A stretch of DNA of 35,216 nt. Origin: Verrucomicrobiales bacterium. GTDB taxonomy: Bacteria > Verrucomicrobiota > Verrucomicrobiia > Limisphaerales > JAQGOY01. Of this stretch, positions 1 to 9,382 are shown piece after piece. The stretch spans positions 1 to 35,216 of the forward strand of contig JAQGOY010000121.1 of NCBI GenBank assembly GCA_028293375.1, written 5' to 3'. The notes under the pieces were generated by a model. The model was not told the DNA's origin. It made no database searches and was given only the letters and a program-made list of their open reading frames with translations. How positions within the stretch are numbered: the first letter of the stretch is position 1; each line of letters starts with the position of its first letter. Made by a program: the position numbers and the translations under genes.

Positions 1-314
1 AGGTAATTCTTCGCGTCGCCGACAATTTCAGTCCCCACTGTGACGGTTTCGTAAGTATCCGGATTCGAGAAAACGAAGTCTTCCCCATCCTTATAACTGT
101 ATTCCATTTTTTGGGTCATCATCGGAACCACTTCAATTTTTTCAGTGGATCCGAAACGGACATCCGAAGATTTTCCCGTCTTGATGCTGCGAATGGTCGC
201 CTGGACAAATGCGCGGAGATTTCCTGGGGTGCGGTGCTGGGTATCCAGAACAACAGCAATGTCGCCATTGTAATTGATTGCCATGCCTTTTCTAAGATCG
301 TTTGCTGATGCCAT
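1..314 (-). CDS. efp: Elongation factor P, N-terminal part (runs off left edge)
   Basis: Reverse complement from ATG at 314 reads MASANDLRKGMAINYNGDIAVVLDTQHRTPGNLRAFVQATIRSIKTGKSSDVRFGSTEKIEVVPMMTQKMEYSYKDGEDFVFSNPDTYETVTVG..., the EF-P KOW domain pattern. Absent from the ORF track because it is open at the edge. Confidence 0.93.
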   Translation of the reverse strand, partial: MASANDLRKGMAINYNGDIAVVLDTQHRTPGNLRAFVQATIRSIKTGKSSDVRFGSTEKIEVVPMMTQKMEYSYKDGEDFVFSNPDTYETVTVGTEIVGDAKNY

Positions 315-460
315 AAAATTATTTCAACCTGCCATTAAATCGGTAGAAGGCAGCGGAGCGTGAAAAAGTACCCCACTGAATGAGCATTGCAAGCCCAGAA
401 ATGGACGCTTTCAAGCGCAATGTCATCCGCTTCTCGCTTTTGATGAGAATAAGCGGACCC

Positions 461-967
461 TCAGCGCATTTGGCCAAATGTTCGAATCATCAGCCCCGTC
501 ATTCGATCCATCACTCCTTTTTCCATTCGCTCGTAAATCGCGAACGATTCCGAATCGATCACCCACTTGTTTTCTCTTTTCACCAGGGTGATGCATACGG
601 AATGGCTCGCATCCCTCCGCGCCACCACACTGACATTGGTGCTGCTATGGATTTCCAGGACATCCGGGCGATAGGGCCGTGAGGCTTTCCAGGCCAGGAG
701 CTCACGGATGGATTGGATATCTTCCGCCGAAATAAGTTTCTCTTCCGCACGCTCATAACGCACCGATTCCCGAATCGTCCGAGGCACATTGGTCCCCCGA
801 GAAAATGCCGCACGAAATCGTTCCGGCATGGGCTTGATAATAACCACAAATACATCCGCCTGCCCGTACTGGCTCACCAACCGCCTGGCAATCTGCACAG
901 TTGGATAACTGGCCAGCAATGCGACAATGAAAACAATCGCAACAATTTTGTTTTTCCGCCGGTTCAA
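461..967 (-). CDS. Hypothetical protein with N-terminal membrane anchor
   Basis: 168-aa ORF starting MNRRKNKIVAIVFIVALLASYPTV, a signal/TM-like segment; longest ORF in the region. Confidence 0.6.
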   Translation of the reverse strand: MNRRKNKIVAIVFIVALLASYPTVQIARRLVSQYGQADVFVVIIKPMPERFRAAFSRGTNVPRTIRESVRYERAEEKLISAEDIQSIRELLAWKASRPYRPDVLEIHSSTNVSVVARRDASHSVCITLVKRENKWVIDSESFAIYERMEKGVMDRMTGLMIRTFGQMR

Positions 968-1085
968 GGTTTTGAATTATTGTCTCGGAACGCTTCCGAG
1001 TCAAACGGCCATGTTCCTCAATAGCCGTACGATTTGAAGCTACTGATTCTACTTCTCCAGATGCTGTAGAAATTCCCGGCCGGTC

Positions 1086-1376
1086 TCATTGCGCAAGTTT
1101 GGCGCGGTAGGCAGTCTGGGCAATCTCCTCGTAGAATCGGTTCATGCCGTCGAGAAAACCTGAAATCACCAACTCGGTGAAGGGTCCCGGAAATTCACGA
1201 ACCACACCGCCAATCGCCACAATGAGGTTTGGGCAACCAATACCCGGGGACTCCACAATCTCCAGTTTCGCCGGGAATGGTCGAGTGGCCAGACACCCTT
1301 GCAAAAGTTGGAGCGAAGTCCGGTCTGAGACCCGCGCAGGATCATAACTAAATCCAATCCTCAATGGGCTGTTCAT
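1086..1376 (-). CDS. Hypothetical protein
   Basis: 96-aa ORF, plausible composition, no recognised family. Confidence 0.45.
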   Translation of the reverse strand: MNSPLRIGFSYDPARVSDRTSLQLLQGCLATRPFPAKLEIVESPGIGCPNLIVAIGGVVREFPGPFTELVISGFLDGMNRFYEEIAQTAYRAKLAQ

Positions 1377-1553
1377 TCCTCATTTTATTAAGCACTCCTG
1401 ACTATGACAATCAGGGTTGTTCCTCTTCTTTTTTCCATGGTGTCAGTACTCCACAAATCGATGAGTAGCCCCATTGCTTTCACCTAGTCGAAAATAGTTC
1501 AAACCCTTCTGGCGATTCCTTCCTTTGATTTTATTTTGGATTTTTAAGGATTT

Positions 1554-2087
1554 ATGGACGAAATCAACTCAGGGTCAGAAACGCATCCGGATTCTCCTTC
1601 AGTACAGGGCAATCATGGAATCAAAGTCACTAAAAGCTGCACCATCAAATCTTCCCGGGAGACGCTCTATGCCTTCTGGAGGAAATTTGAAAACCTGCCG
1701 CTTTTTATGAATGGGCTTGTGTCGGTTACTCAAAACGGAAATTCCTCGCACTGGATTGCGAAATCTCCCGGTGGCAAAAAAGTAGAGTGGGACGCCGTTG
1801 TCATTAACGAAACGCTCAATGAGCTCATTGCCTGGCGCACGGTCGAAGGATCGGATGTGTCACATGCTGGCTCCGTCCGTTTTAAACCTGCCCCGGGAAA
1901 TCGCGGTACGGAAGTGACAGTAAAATTTGAATACGACGCCCCTGGAGGAAAGCTAGCCGCGAAATTAGCAAAAATCACTGGCAAAGAACCCTCTCAGCAA
2001 GTCGAAAAAGATTTGACCCACTTCAAAGCAGTCATTGAAACCGGCGAGTTTCCCACTACTCAAGGCCAACCCAAAGGAGAGAAATGA
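1554..2087 (+). CDS. SRPBCC / polyketide cyclase-like protein
   Basis: 177 aa; pattern [34 protein letters not shown]...[48 protein letters not shown] typical of COQ10/cyclase-dehydrase SRPBCC; overlaps the next CDS by 4 nt. Confidence 0.82.
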   Translation: MDEINSGSETHPDSPSVQGNHGIKVTKSCTIKSSRETLYAFWRKFENLPLFMNGLVSVTQNGNSSHWIAKSPGGKKVEWDAVVINETLNELIAWRTVEGSDVSHAGSVRFKPAPGNRGTEVTVKFEYDAPGGKLAAKLAKITGKEPSQQVEKDLTHFKAVIETGEFPTTQGQPKGEK

Positions 2088-3235
2088 AAGCACTTTGCTG
2101 GAATGGAAAAATGGATGTCCGCGTCGAAACCGTCCCGGACCCGAAAATACTTAACCCCCGTGACGCCATCATCCGCATTACCGCCACCGCGATTTGCGGC
2201 TCCGACTTGCATCTCTACCATGGATTGATCCCGACTCTGGAGCCAGGCGACATCCTCGGCCACGAATTCATGGGCGAAGTTGTTGAAGTGGGAAGCGAAG
2301 TTAAAAATACCAAAGTAGGGGATCGAGTGGTGGTCCCGTTCACCATCAGTTGCGGCCAATGTTTCTACTGCGAAAAAACATTATGGTCGCTCTGTGACAA
2401 TTCCAATCCTGACGCCTACAAAAACGCCGTCTTGAATGGCTACTCCACTGCAGGTTTGTTCGGCTATTCTCACCTTTACGGCGGGTATGCTGGCGGACAA
2501 GCCGAATATGTTCGTGTCCCTTTCGCCGATGTTGGCCCTCTCAAAGTCACTTCCAGTTTGCGGGACGACCAAATTTTGTTCCTCTCCGATATTTTTCCCA
2601 CCGGCTACCAGGCCGCAGAAAATTGCAACATCCAACCTGACGACACAGTCGCCATCTGGGGCTGCGGACCCGTGGGTCAATTCGCCATCCGTAGTGCCTT
2701 CCTTCTCGGCGCAGCAAAAGTAATCGCCATCGATAACGTTCCCGAGCGAATGGAAATGGCCAGGCAGGCTGGAGCCATGGTGATTTCGTCCGATGAAAAT
2801 GTGCGCGAACTTTTGAAGGAATTTACCGGCGGCCGCGGGCCGGATTCCTGCATCGATGCGGTCGGGATGGAAGCCCACGGTTCGATCTACGATGACATCA
2901 AACAAAAACTGAAATTGGAAACAGACCGTCCTTACGTTCTACGGCAGGCAATCATGGCCTGTAGAAAGGGCGGCACGGTATCGATTCCCGGTGTCTACGG
3001 CGGCATTATCGACAAGGTCCCCATGGGCGCGGCATTCGGCAAAGGCCTAACCTTAAAAATGGGCCAGACACACATGAAACGATACATGGATCCGCTCCTG
3101 CAGGCCGTGGAGGAAGGCAAAATCGATCCCTCGTTCGTCATCACTCATCGGGTGAAACTCGACGCAGCAGCGCAGGCTTACTCCACCTTTTCGAAAAAAG
3201 AAGATGGCTGCATCAAAGTGATGCTGACACCTTAA
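2084..3235 (+). CDS. Zinc-dependent alcohol dehydrogenase (MDR family, formaldehyde-dehydrogenase-like)
   Basis: 383 aa; [24 protein letters not shown], Rossmann [18 protein letters not shown]. Confidence 0.92.
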   Translation: MKALCWNGKMDVRVETVPDPKILNPRDAIIRITATAICGSDLHLYHGLIPTLEPGDILGHEFMGEVVEVGSEVKNTKVGDRVVVPFTISCGQCFYCEKTLWSLCDNSNPDAYKNAVLNGYSTAGLFGYSHLYGGYAGGQAEYVRVPFADVGPLKVTSSLRDDQILFLSDIFPTGYQAAENCNIQPDDTVAIWGCGPVGQFAIRSAFLLGAAKVIAIDNVPERMEMARQAGAMVISSDENVRELLKEFTGGRGPDSCIDAVGMEAHGSIYDDIKQKLKLETDRPYVLRQAIMACRKGGTVSIPGVYGGIIDKVPMGAAFGKGLTLKMGQTHMKRYMDPLLQAVEEGKIDPSFVITHRVKLDAAAQAYSTFSKKEDGCIKVMLTP

Positions 3236-3253
3236 CGAAAACAACTTTGCACC

Positions 3254-3913
3254 CTACCCTGGCGCGTGCTTTTTTAGCCGCGCCAGGTCTATTTTTGCCG
3301 CAGGCCGCGTGTCCGCCTTCAGCACTCTCCTCATCAGCTTGAGAGCCTCGCGGTTATCTTTCACGTGATTGGAAATGGTGCAGTCCGACGGGACAAATAT
3401 TTGATAATCGCGAAGAAAAGCGTCGCTTGCTGTAAACAGCACGCAACGATCTCCCGCAATTCCAGTAATAATCAATATTTTAGCCTGCAAGTAAACCAAC
3501 AGCGTCTCCAGCGTGCTGGAAAAAAAACCAGAATGCTTCGGTTTCAGCACAAAGTAATCCTCCTTTTCCGGCTTCAACAGCCGGGTGAGCGGCGCCCCGC
3601 AGACACCTTCCTCCAGGCAGTGCTCCACCTGCCTGTTGAAGTCTGATCGCCACCTCCCGAAATTATCATTTACGTAAACAATGGCTATCCCTGCCCGTTG
3701 GGCGCGCTTTTTCAACTTGAACAGGTTGCGCCCGAACGCTGCCAAATTCTTGATCAGTTCCCTGTTATCCGGAAATTCAAGGTCGTTGATCACGTCCACC
3801 AGCAAGAGCACCACCGGTGAATTGTCCGGAGCGTTCCCGTGCAGGTCGCTGTTGTTCGCAGGCTTTTTCAATGGCTTTTCGAAACCGGCCTTAACCGCCC
3901 ACAGCCGATTCAA
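3254..3913 (-). CDS. Isochorismatase-family cysteine hydrolase
   Basis: 219 aa; VLLLVDVINDLEFPD, KPKHSGFFSSTLETLL, ILIITGIAGDRCVLFTASDAFLRDY. Confidence 0.88.
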   Translation of the reverse strand: MNRLWAVKAGFEKPLKKPANNSDLHGNAPDNSPVVLLLVDVINDLEFPDNRELIKNLAAFGRNLFKLKKRAQRAGIAIVYVNDNFGRWRSDFNRQVEHCLEEGVCGAPLTRLLKPEKEDYFVLKPKHSGFFSSTLETLLVYLQAKILIITGIAGDRCVLFTASDAFLRDYQIFVPSDCTISNHVKDNREALKLMRRVLKADTRPAAKIDLARLKKHAPG

Positions 3914-3932
3914 AGCTTTTCTTTTCCACCTC

Positions 3933-6014
3933 TTACCCGGGAGAGCGCAGTTTCGGCTCGCGATCCCACACCCGTCCCTCTTTGGCTCTCTTGATGAATG
4001 TGACCACCGACCTTTTATCGTTTAACGCCACCACTCCCTCGTCGGGATCGATCCCCGCCATATCCATCAGCACCAATGCATCTGGCGTGTGTGCCATCGC
4101 CTTTAAATGCCCAAATGCATCGCGCACCCAATCCACGGCCCCGGCCTGCGTGCTTAAGAATACCGATTGCTCTTCATTGGTCAGGATTGCCACCGCATCA
4201 AAAAAAACAGATGGCGCGCACGATAACGACATGTCAGGAACCATTTTTGTCCCCGCCATGTCTTCCACCTTCCCAACTTTAGGCGCAATAATCGCTATCT
4301 GCGCCTTCTCTGATTTCGCAGAATCCCGCAACGCCTGCAACAGGCCCGAATCAAAACCATCCGCCACCAGCACCCCTATTTTCCGGCCTTTTAACGTCGG
4401 CTTCGCTTTCTTGATTAAACTCAGGGCAGGAGACTGCTGCAGATCCCGCGGTTGCACTGCCGGTTGAATTTTGTCCGCTTTCCCCTGCATTCCCATCGCC
4501 TCCGCCACCTGCTGTTCGAGCGAGGAATCAATGATCGCCAGGTGACCCAGGATCCGTGTCCGCACATGAATATGTTCCACATGAGCCAGCTCAAACGCCA
4601 GCGCGCTCACCATGTGTCGCTGCTCCGGCTCTGTCATCGAACGGAAAAATAACCGGGCCTGGCTGTAATGATCCGAAAATGTTTCTGATCGCTTCCGCAG
4701 TAATTCACCCGCCACCGGTTCTCGAAAGCTGGTGAAGCCGATGGTCGGATTTTCCCTCGGCGAATTTGGATCCAGCGAGTTCGGCTCGTAATTCACCCTT
4801 CCTTTTGGGATCTGCATTTGGTGTAAACCGTCACGCTGCATATTGTGAAACGGGCACTTCGGTGCGTTCACAGGTATCTGGTGGAAATTCGGCCCACCCA
4901 ATCTTGTGATCTGCGTGTCGAGATACGAAAAGAGCCTCCCCTGCAGCAGCGGGTCCTTGCTGAAATCGATTCCCGGAACAATGTTGGCCGGGCAAAAGGC
5001 AACCTGTTCCGTTTCTGCAAAAAAATTGTCCGGGTTCCGGTTGAGCACCATTTTCCCCACCATTCGCAATGGAATGATTTCTTCAGGAATTATCTTTGTC
5101 GGGTCAAGCACGTCGAAATCCAAACTGTCCGCAATCTTTTGGTCAAAGACCTGCAAGCCCAGTTCCCATTCGGGAAAATTCCCGCTCTCGATCGCTTCAT
5201 ATAAATCCCGCCGATGGAAATCGGGATCGGCCCCGTTTAGTTTCACTGCTTCATCCCAAACCACCGAACACGCCCCGATGGTCGGTCGCCAATGAAACTT
5301 GACGAAGCGGGATTCATCCTTCGCATTGATCAGTCGAAAAGTATGCACACCGAATCCCTCGATCATTCGCAACGAACGCGGGATTCCCCGGTCTGACATG
5401 GCCCACATGATCATGTGCAGACTCTCCGGCGTTAGCCCGATGAAATCCCAAAAGTTGTCGTGGGCAGTCGCGGCCTGCGGGAAACCCTTGTCCGGCTCCA
5501 TCTTCACCGCGTGGACCAGGTCAGGAAACTTCATCGCGTCCTGAATGAAGAATACCGGAATGTTGTTGCCGACCAGATCAAAGTTCCCTTCCGAGGTGTA
5601 GAACTTTACCGCGAATCCGCGCACGTCCCGCGGCATATCCCCAGACCCTGCGCCCCCTGCCACCGTGGAAAATCGCGCAAAAACTTCTGTTCGTTTTCTT
5701 GGGTCCTGCAGGAACGCCGTCTTGGTGATATCTGTTAACGGTTCATAAACTTGAAAATAACCGTGCGCTCCCGAACCCCGGGCATGCACGATCCGTTCAG
5801 GTATTCGTTCATGGTCGAAGTGGGTGATTTTTTCACGGAGAATAAAATCCTCGAGCAAGGTGGCACCGCGCGGCCCGGCCTTTAATGAATTCTGGTTGTC
5901 CGAAATCACGATCCCCTGATTCGTCGTCAATGATTGCTTTTGCTCTTGCGTCGTATGGTGCGTTTCGGCTGGCGATTTCACCGGCAGGGCTTTAACGGGG
6001 TTATTTTTCTTCAT
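3933..6014 (-). CDS. katE: Catalase HPII type with C-terminal DJ-1/PfpI-like domain
   Basis: 693 aa; [73 protein letters not shown]-terminal [21 protein letters not shown]. Confidence 0.95.
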   Translation of the reverse strand: MKKNNPVKALPVKSPAETHHTTQEQKQSLTTNQGIVISDNQNSLKAGPRGATLLEDFILREKITHFDHERIPERIVHARGSGAHGYFQVYEPLTDITKTAFLQDPRKRTEVFARFSTVAGGAGSGDMPRDVRGFAVKFYTSEGNFDLVGNNIPVFFIQDAMKFPDLVHAVKMEPDKGFPQAATAHDNFWDFIGLTPESLHMIMWAMSDRGIPRSLRMIEGFGVHTFRLINAKDESRFVKFHWRPTIGACSVVWDEAVKLNGADPDFHRRDLYEAIESGNFPEWELGLQVFDQKIADSLDFDVLDPTKIIPEEIIPLRMVGKMVLNRNPDNFFAETEQVAFCPANIVPGIDFSKDPLLQGRLFSYLDTQITRLGGPNFHQIPVNAPKCPFHNMQRDGLHQMQIPKGRVNYEPNSLDPNSPRENPTIGFTSFREPVAGELLRKRSETFSDHYSQARLFFRSMTEPEQRHMVSALAFELAHVEHIHVRTRILGHLAIIDSSLEQQVAEAMGMQGKADKIQPAVQPRDLQQSPALSLIKKAKPTLKGRKIGVLVADGFDSGLLQALRDSAKSEKAQIAIIAPKVGKVEDMAGTKMVPDMSLSCAPSVFFDAVAILTNEEQSVFLSTQAGAVDWVRDAFGHLKAMAHTPDALVLMDMAGIDPDEGVVALNDKRSVVTFIKRAKEGRVWDREPKLRSPG

Positions 6015-6157
6015 GACTCTTCTTTTCAGTTGAATGGAGGGTTCAAATCCACAAACGGTTTAAGCGAATGCCACAACTTAGCAGGACACGGGGGTGCTCA
6101 ATAGGTGTTTTCCCCTGAGTGTGAGATAGGCAAACTTTGTATGCTGCAACAGGTCGC

Positions 6158-6463
6158 TTAGTTCCCGCTCCGAACCACTGCGGGTGAATAATGTTCCACC
6201 GTCGGAAATGGATCGTAATAGTGATGAAGCAACTCTCGCCACTTTTGGTATTCCGGCGACTGCCGGAATCCAATGGTATGATCTTCCAGCCTTTCCCAGT
6301 TCACCAGTAGGAGATACTGGTTGGGCTTTTCCATGCACCGTCGAAGTTCATGGGAAATGTAACCCGTCATTTTGGCGATGATGAGTGACGCCTCCCGAAA
6401 TGAGTTTTCGAAATCACCCCCCTGCCCGGCTCGGACCTCCAGAATGGCAACTTCGAGGATCAC
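6158..6463 (-). CDS. Antibiotic biosynthesis monooxygenase (ABM) domain protein
   Basis: 101 aa; MILEVAILEVRAGQGGDFENSFREA...NQYLLLVNWERLEDHTIGFRQSPEYQKWRELLHHYYDPFPTVEHY. Confidence 0.82.
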   Translation of the reverse strand: MILEVAILEVRAGQGGDFENSFREASLIIAKMTGYISHELRRCMEKPNQYLLLVNWERLEDHTIGFRQSPEYQKWRELLHHYYDPFPTVEHYSPAVVRSGN

Positions 6464-6702
6464 GGGGCGGCCTCGTCGGTCGCAGTCAGGAATTTCTGAA
6501 TAAACGCATGGAGTTCCAGCATTTCGTCACGGCTGCAGCGGATCGCTCCAGCCTGCACAAACTGGCCCTGGCAGCGAAAATGAAAAATGCAGGAATCGAT
6601 CTGCGGCGAGTAAAATGGCACAGGTACTTCGTCGATTCTTTTCCCTTCCGCCTTCGCGGTTGCCAATATCCCCAAGAGTTGCTTTTTCTTTTCGGTTAAC
6701 AT
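6460..6702 (-). CDS. Hypothetical protein, overlaps the start of the ABM gene by 4 nt
   Basis: 80 aa MLTEKKKQLLGILATAKAEGKRIDEVPVPFYSPQ...; 4-nt overlap suggests translational coupling. Confidence 0.55.
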   Translation of the reverse strand: MLTEKKKQLLGILATAKAEGKRIDEVPVPFYSPQIDSCIFHFRCQGQFVQAGAIRCSRDEMLELHAFIQKFLTATDEAAP

Positions 6703-6805
6703 GAAAAAAAATGAACCAACTTCCCCTTCTCAAGGTTGAAAACAGCATGAGAAGTGCCATTAAGCCTTAGTCCTACAGTGAATCAGGACCCGTCTTACAA
6801 GACAA

Positions 6806-7027
6806 TTACTCTGCGGCGTTAAACTCGTCAACCAGCTTCCTTACCGCCACTTCCGGCGCTTCAAATATGAACCTGGTTTCGATTGTGGTTGGCGATTGCT
6901 CCCTTGCTTTCAGCTCATATTTGGCAATAAGGCCGCGGAAAATTTCCGATTCTGTGGCAGGTACCCAAACGTTGACTTTTGAGCCTTCCACTTTCTCAAT
7001 CGTCAGAATAAAACGCCGTTTCTTCAT
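6806..7027 (-). CDS. Small hypothetical protein
   Basis: 73 aa MKKRRFILTIEKVEGSKVNVWVPATESEIFRGLIAKYELKAREQ... Confidence 0.5.
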   Translation of the reverse strand: MKKRRFILTIEKVEGSKVNVWVPATESEIFRGLIAKYELKAREQSPTTIETRFIFEAPEVAVRKLVDEFNAAE

Positions 7028-7274
7028 CTCTAAACTGTTAATAATGTAGGGACATGTGGCCCTACTCCCTCTGGGTTATGCACCAACTTTTTTAAAATGG
7101 GAAACCATTTTTGATGAAATACAGAAAAATACAGGCGGGTTAGAGCGTATCGAAGCTTGCTTCTAAAACTTGCAGAACGTCTTAACGGTGGGATTTCCAG
7201 CAAAGAGCCTTATCGACTAAACGAATACCTGATTACCAATCACTTTTGTTCCATTATCTCTTCTAATTACCATG

Positions 7275-7661
7275 CTATTTTCCAATCAGAAAATCGAGGG
7301 CCTGAAACAAGTCGGATGGCGAAAACGGTTTCGGTAGATAATTGATCCCCTCACAAACCCGCGAACGCTCTTCCTGATCCTGCAAAGGGTAACCCGTCAT
7401 CAGAATAATGGGAACGTCCGGAGAATCCTGCTGGAATAATTTCAGTATGGCTGTGCTGTTTTCTTTTTCGGAAAGCCACTTGTCCGAGACCACCGCATTG
7501 ATAGTCAGCCGGTTTAATCTCCAAACCTCCTCTGCCTCCCGGGCGGATCTCGCCGTTAACACATGGTAATCGCGCTTTTCCAGGATCTGTCCGAGTACGT
7601 CCAAAATCGTTTCGTTATCATCGATCAGAAATACCGTTCGCTTGGGTCTTAATTCAGCCAT
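7275..7661 (-). CDS. Single-domain response regulator (receiver)
   Basis: 128 aa; VFLIDDNETILDVLGQIL, NAVVSDKWLSEKENS, PIILMTGYP, INYLPKPFSPSDL. Confidence 0.88.
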   Translation of the reverse strand: MAELRPKRTVFLIDDNETILDVLGQILEKRDYHVLTARSAREAEEVWRLNRLTINAVVSDKWLSEKENSTAILKLFQQDSPDVPIILMTGYPLQDQEERSRVCEGINYLPKPFSPSDLFQALDFLIGK

Positions 7662-7711
7662 GTTGAGGTAGACTATCTTCCGATGTCGTTATCGGCATTT
7701 CCGGTGGCAAC

Positions 7712-7969
7712 TTAAGCAGATATTTTATCCTTCACAGAAACAGTTCTGGTTTTCCGCGCGATGCGGTGCAACACAAAGCACCGCACGTGGTTGCGACATT
7801 TTCTAAAATGAACGCGATGCGCAAATTCGAATTCCTTTACGGTCCGGAAAAGGGCACTGTCAGCATATAAATGGATTTCTCCTCCGTGTTTCAATTCTTT
7901 ATTCAATACCTGGAGCAGCAATTCAGCCTCGCACCCTGAACAAACGGTACTTGGGCTTCTCGCTAACAT
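7712..7969 (-). CDS. Hypothetical protein
   Basis: 85-aa ORF with CSGCEAELLLQVLNKELKHGGEIHLYAD; only plausible ORF in this gap. Confidence 0.35.
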   Translation of the reverse strand: MLARSPSTVCSGCEAELLLQVLNKELKHGGEIHLYADSALFRTVKEFEFAHRVHFRKCRNHVRCFVLHRIARKTRTVSVKDKISA

Positions 7970-8242
7970 AGGTTGTCCTCACTGAATTTCATTTGTTCCT
8001 CAACTACATAATCCCGTTTTCGCAGAAGTGAAAGATCCCAGTGAATGGTAAATCGCTGAGCGATGAATGAGGGATTTGGGCCCATAATATCAAATGGTCC
8101 TTTTTACCCTTCGAAAATTAGGTTGTATCGCCCTCACCCCCGGATGGCCGGGGGAGTGTAGGACCCTCGCCGGGAGTACTTTCAGGTAACCCCACGCCTG
8201 TTTTTGTTCTACAACAGGTGCATTGTTATCCGATCACCGTCC

Positions 8243-8710
8243 ATGACTAACACCAAGACTATTCTTATCGCAGAAGATTCTGAACAGGATCTGCAAATGC
8301 TCTTGCGCTCGTTCCACAACGCTGGCGTTCAAAATCCCTTTCATGTCGTTCGCGATGGTCTCGCAGCCATTCATTACCTCGGCGGCACTGGTGCCTACCA
8401 GGATCGTTCCAAATTTCCATTTCCCTCCATCCTGCTTCTGGATCTCAACATGCCCAGGAAAGATGGCTTCGACGTCCTCGCATTTCTTCGGGAGCATTCG
8501 CTTTCCACCAACCTTCTGACCGTTGTCCTTACCGGCCTGGCTGATTCCAGACTGATTGATAAAGCCTATATGCTGGGTGCTCATTCCTTCCTTCGAAAGC
8601 CAACGCGTCCCGAGGAACTCCAGAATCTGGCAAATTTTTTCAAGGATCATTGGCTCCTCGCCAGTCCCCCACACCAACTCCATCCATCCATCGATGTGAG
8701 GCAGCATTAG
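8243..8710 (+). CDS. Single-domain response regulator (Rcp1-like receiver), copy 1
   Basis: MTNTKTILIAEDSEQDLQMLLRSFHNAGVQNPFHVVRDGLAAIHYL...ILLLDLNMPRKDGFDVL...VVLTGLADSRLIDKAY...FLRKPTR; internal ATG at 8243 preferred over 8204 by alignment with copy 2. Confidence 0.92.
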   Translation: MTNTKTILIAEDSEQDLQMLLRSFHNAGVQNPFHVVRDGLAAIHYLGGTGAYQDRSKFPFPSILLLDLNMPRKDGFDVLAFLREHSLSTNLLTVVLTGLADSRLIDKAYMLGAHSFLRKPTRPEELQNLANFFKDHWLLASPPHQLHPSIDVRQH

Positions 8711-8840
8711 CCACTTCTTTGGTCCTTTCGGCGCCTGTACATGTGAGCCCGGATTCCCATTTGTAGGAATTAGTCGGTGTCCAATCTCAGGGGCAATCCC
8801 TGATGGCAACTCGTTTCAGGAGGGGTTATAACAAATCGTC

Positions 8841-9314
8841 ATGTCACTGGAGAAAACCATCCTGATTGCGGAAGATTCCGAACAGGACCTGCAAATGCTC
8901 TTGCGAGCTTTTGAAACGGCTGGGGTGCAAAACCCCCTCCGGGTCGTGCGCGATGGCCTCGCAGCCATTCAATATTTGGCGGGTAAGGGTATTTACGCGA
9001 ATCGGGAGAAGTTTCCCTTTCCTACCATTTTGCTTTTGGACCTGAATATGCCCAAAAAGGATGGCTTCGATGTGCTGAACTACATTGGAGAACATTTACT
9101 AAACTCCAAATTGCTGACTATTGTCCTTACCGGGGTTTCGGACCGTCGCCTGATCGATAAAGCCTATGACATGGGCGCCAATTCGTTCCTCAATAAACCA
9201 ACCCGGACTGAGGACATGAAAAATCTCGTTACTTTTTTCAAAGACTACTGGCTCATTCTGAATAAAGCCCCTGGTGCCCCCCAAGCGGAGTCAGTGCCAG
9301 AACCTGGGGCTTAG
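8841..9314 (+). CDS. Single-domain response regulator (Rcp1-like receiver), copy 2
   Basis: MSLEKTILIAEDSEQDLQMLLRAFETAGVQNPLRVVRDGLAAIQYL...ILLLDLNMPKKDGFDVLNYI...IVLTGVSDRRLIDKAY...FLNKPTR. Confidence 0.92.
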   Translation: MSLEKTILIAEDSEQDLQMLLRAFETAGVQNPLRVVRDGLAAIQYLAGKGIYANREKFPFPTILLLDLNMPKKDGFDVLNYIGEHLLNSKLLTIVLTGVSDRRLIDKAYDMGANSFLNKPTRTEDMKNLVTFFKDYWLILNKAPGAPQAESVPEPGA

Positions 9315-9350
9315 TCAAGCGCAGAGGCCTCCACCTACCGTTTTAATCCC

Positions 9351-9382
9351 GGAGCGCCACATACCTACCATTTGGTAGCTCC
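9351..9382. terminator. Hairpin between convergent response regulator and terminase genes
   Basis: GGAGC...CTACC-ATTT-GGTAG-CTCC nested inverted repeats; no clear T-run. Confidence 0.3.

Noticed and set aside
6041-6051. GGTTCAAATCC, tRNA T-loop-like string
   Set aside because: No acceptor or anticodon stems around it; lies in the katE leader
8234-8809. 191-aa ORF antisense to response regulator copy 1
   Set aside because: Antisense shadow; conserved receiver motifs are on the plus strand
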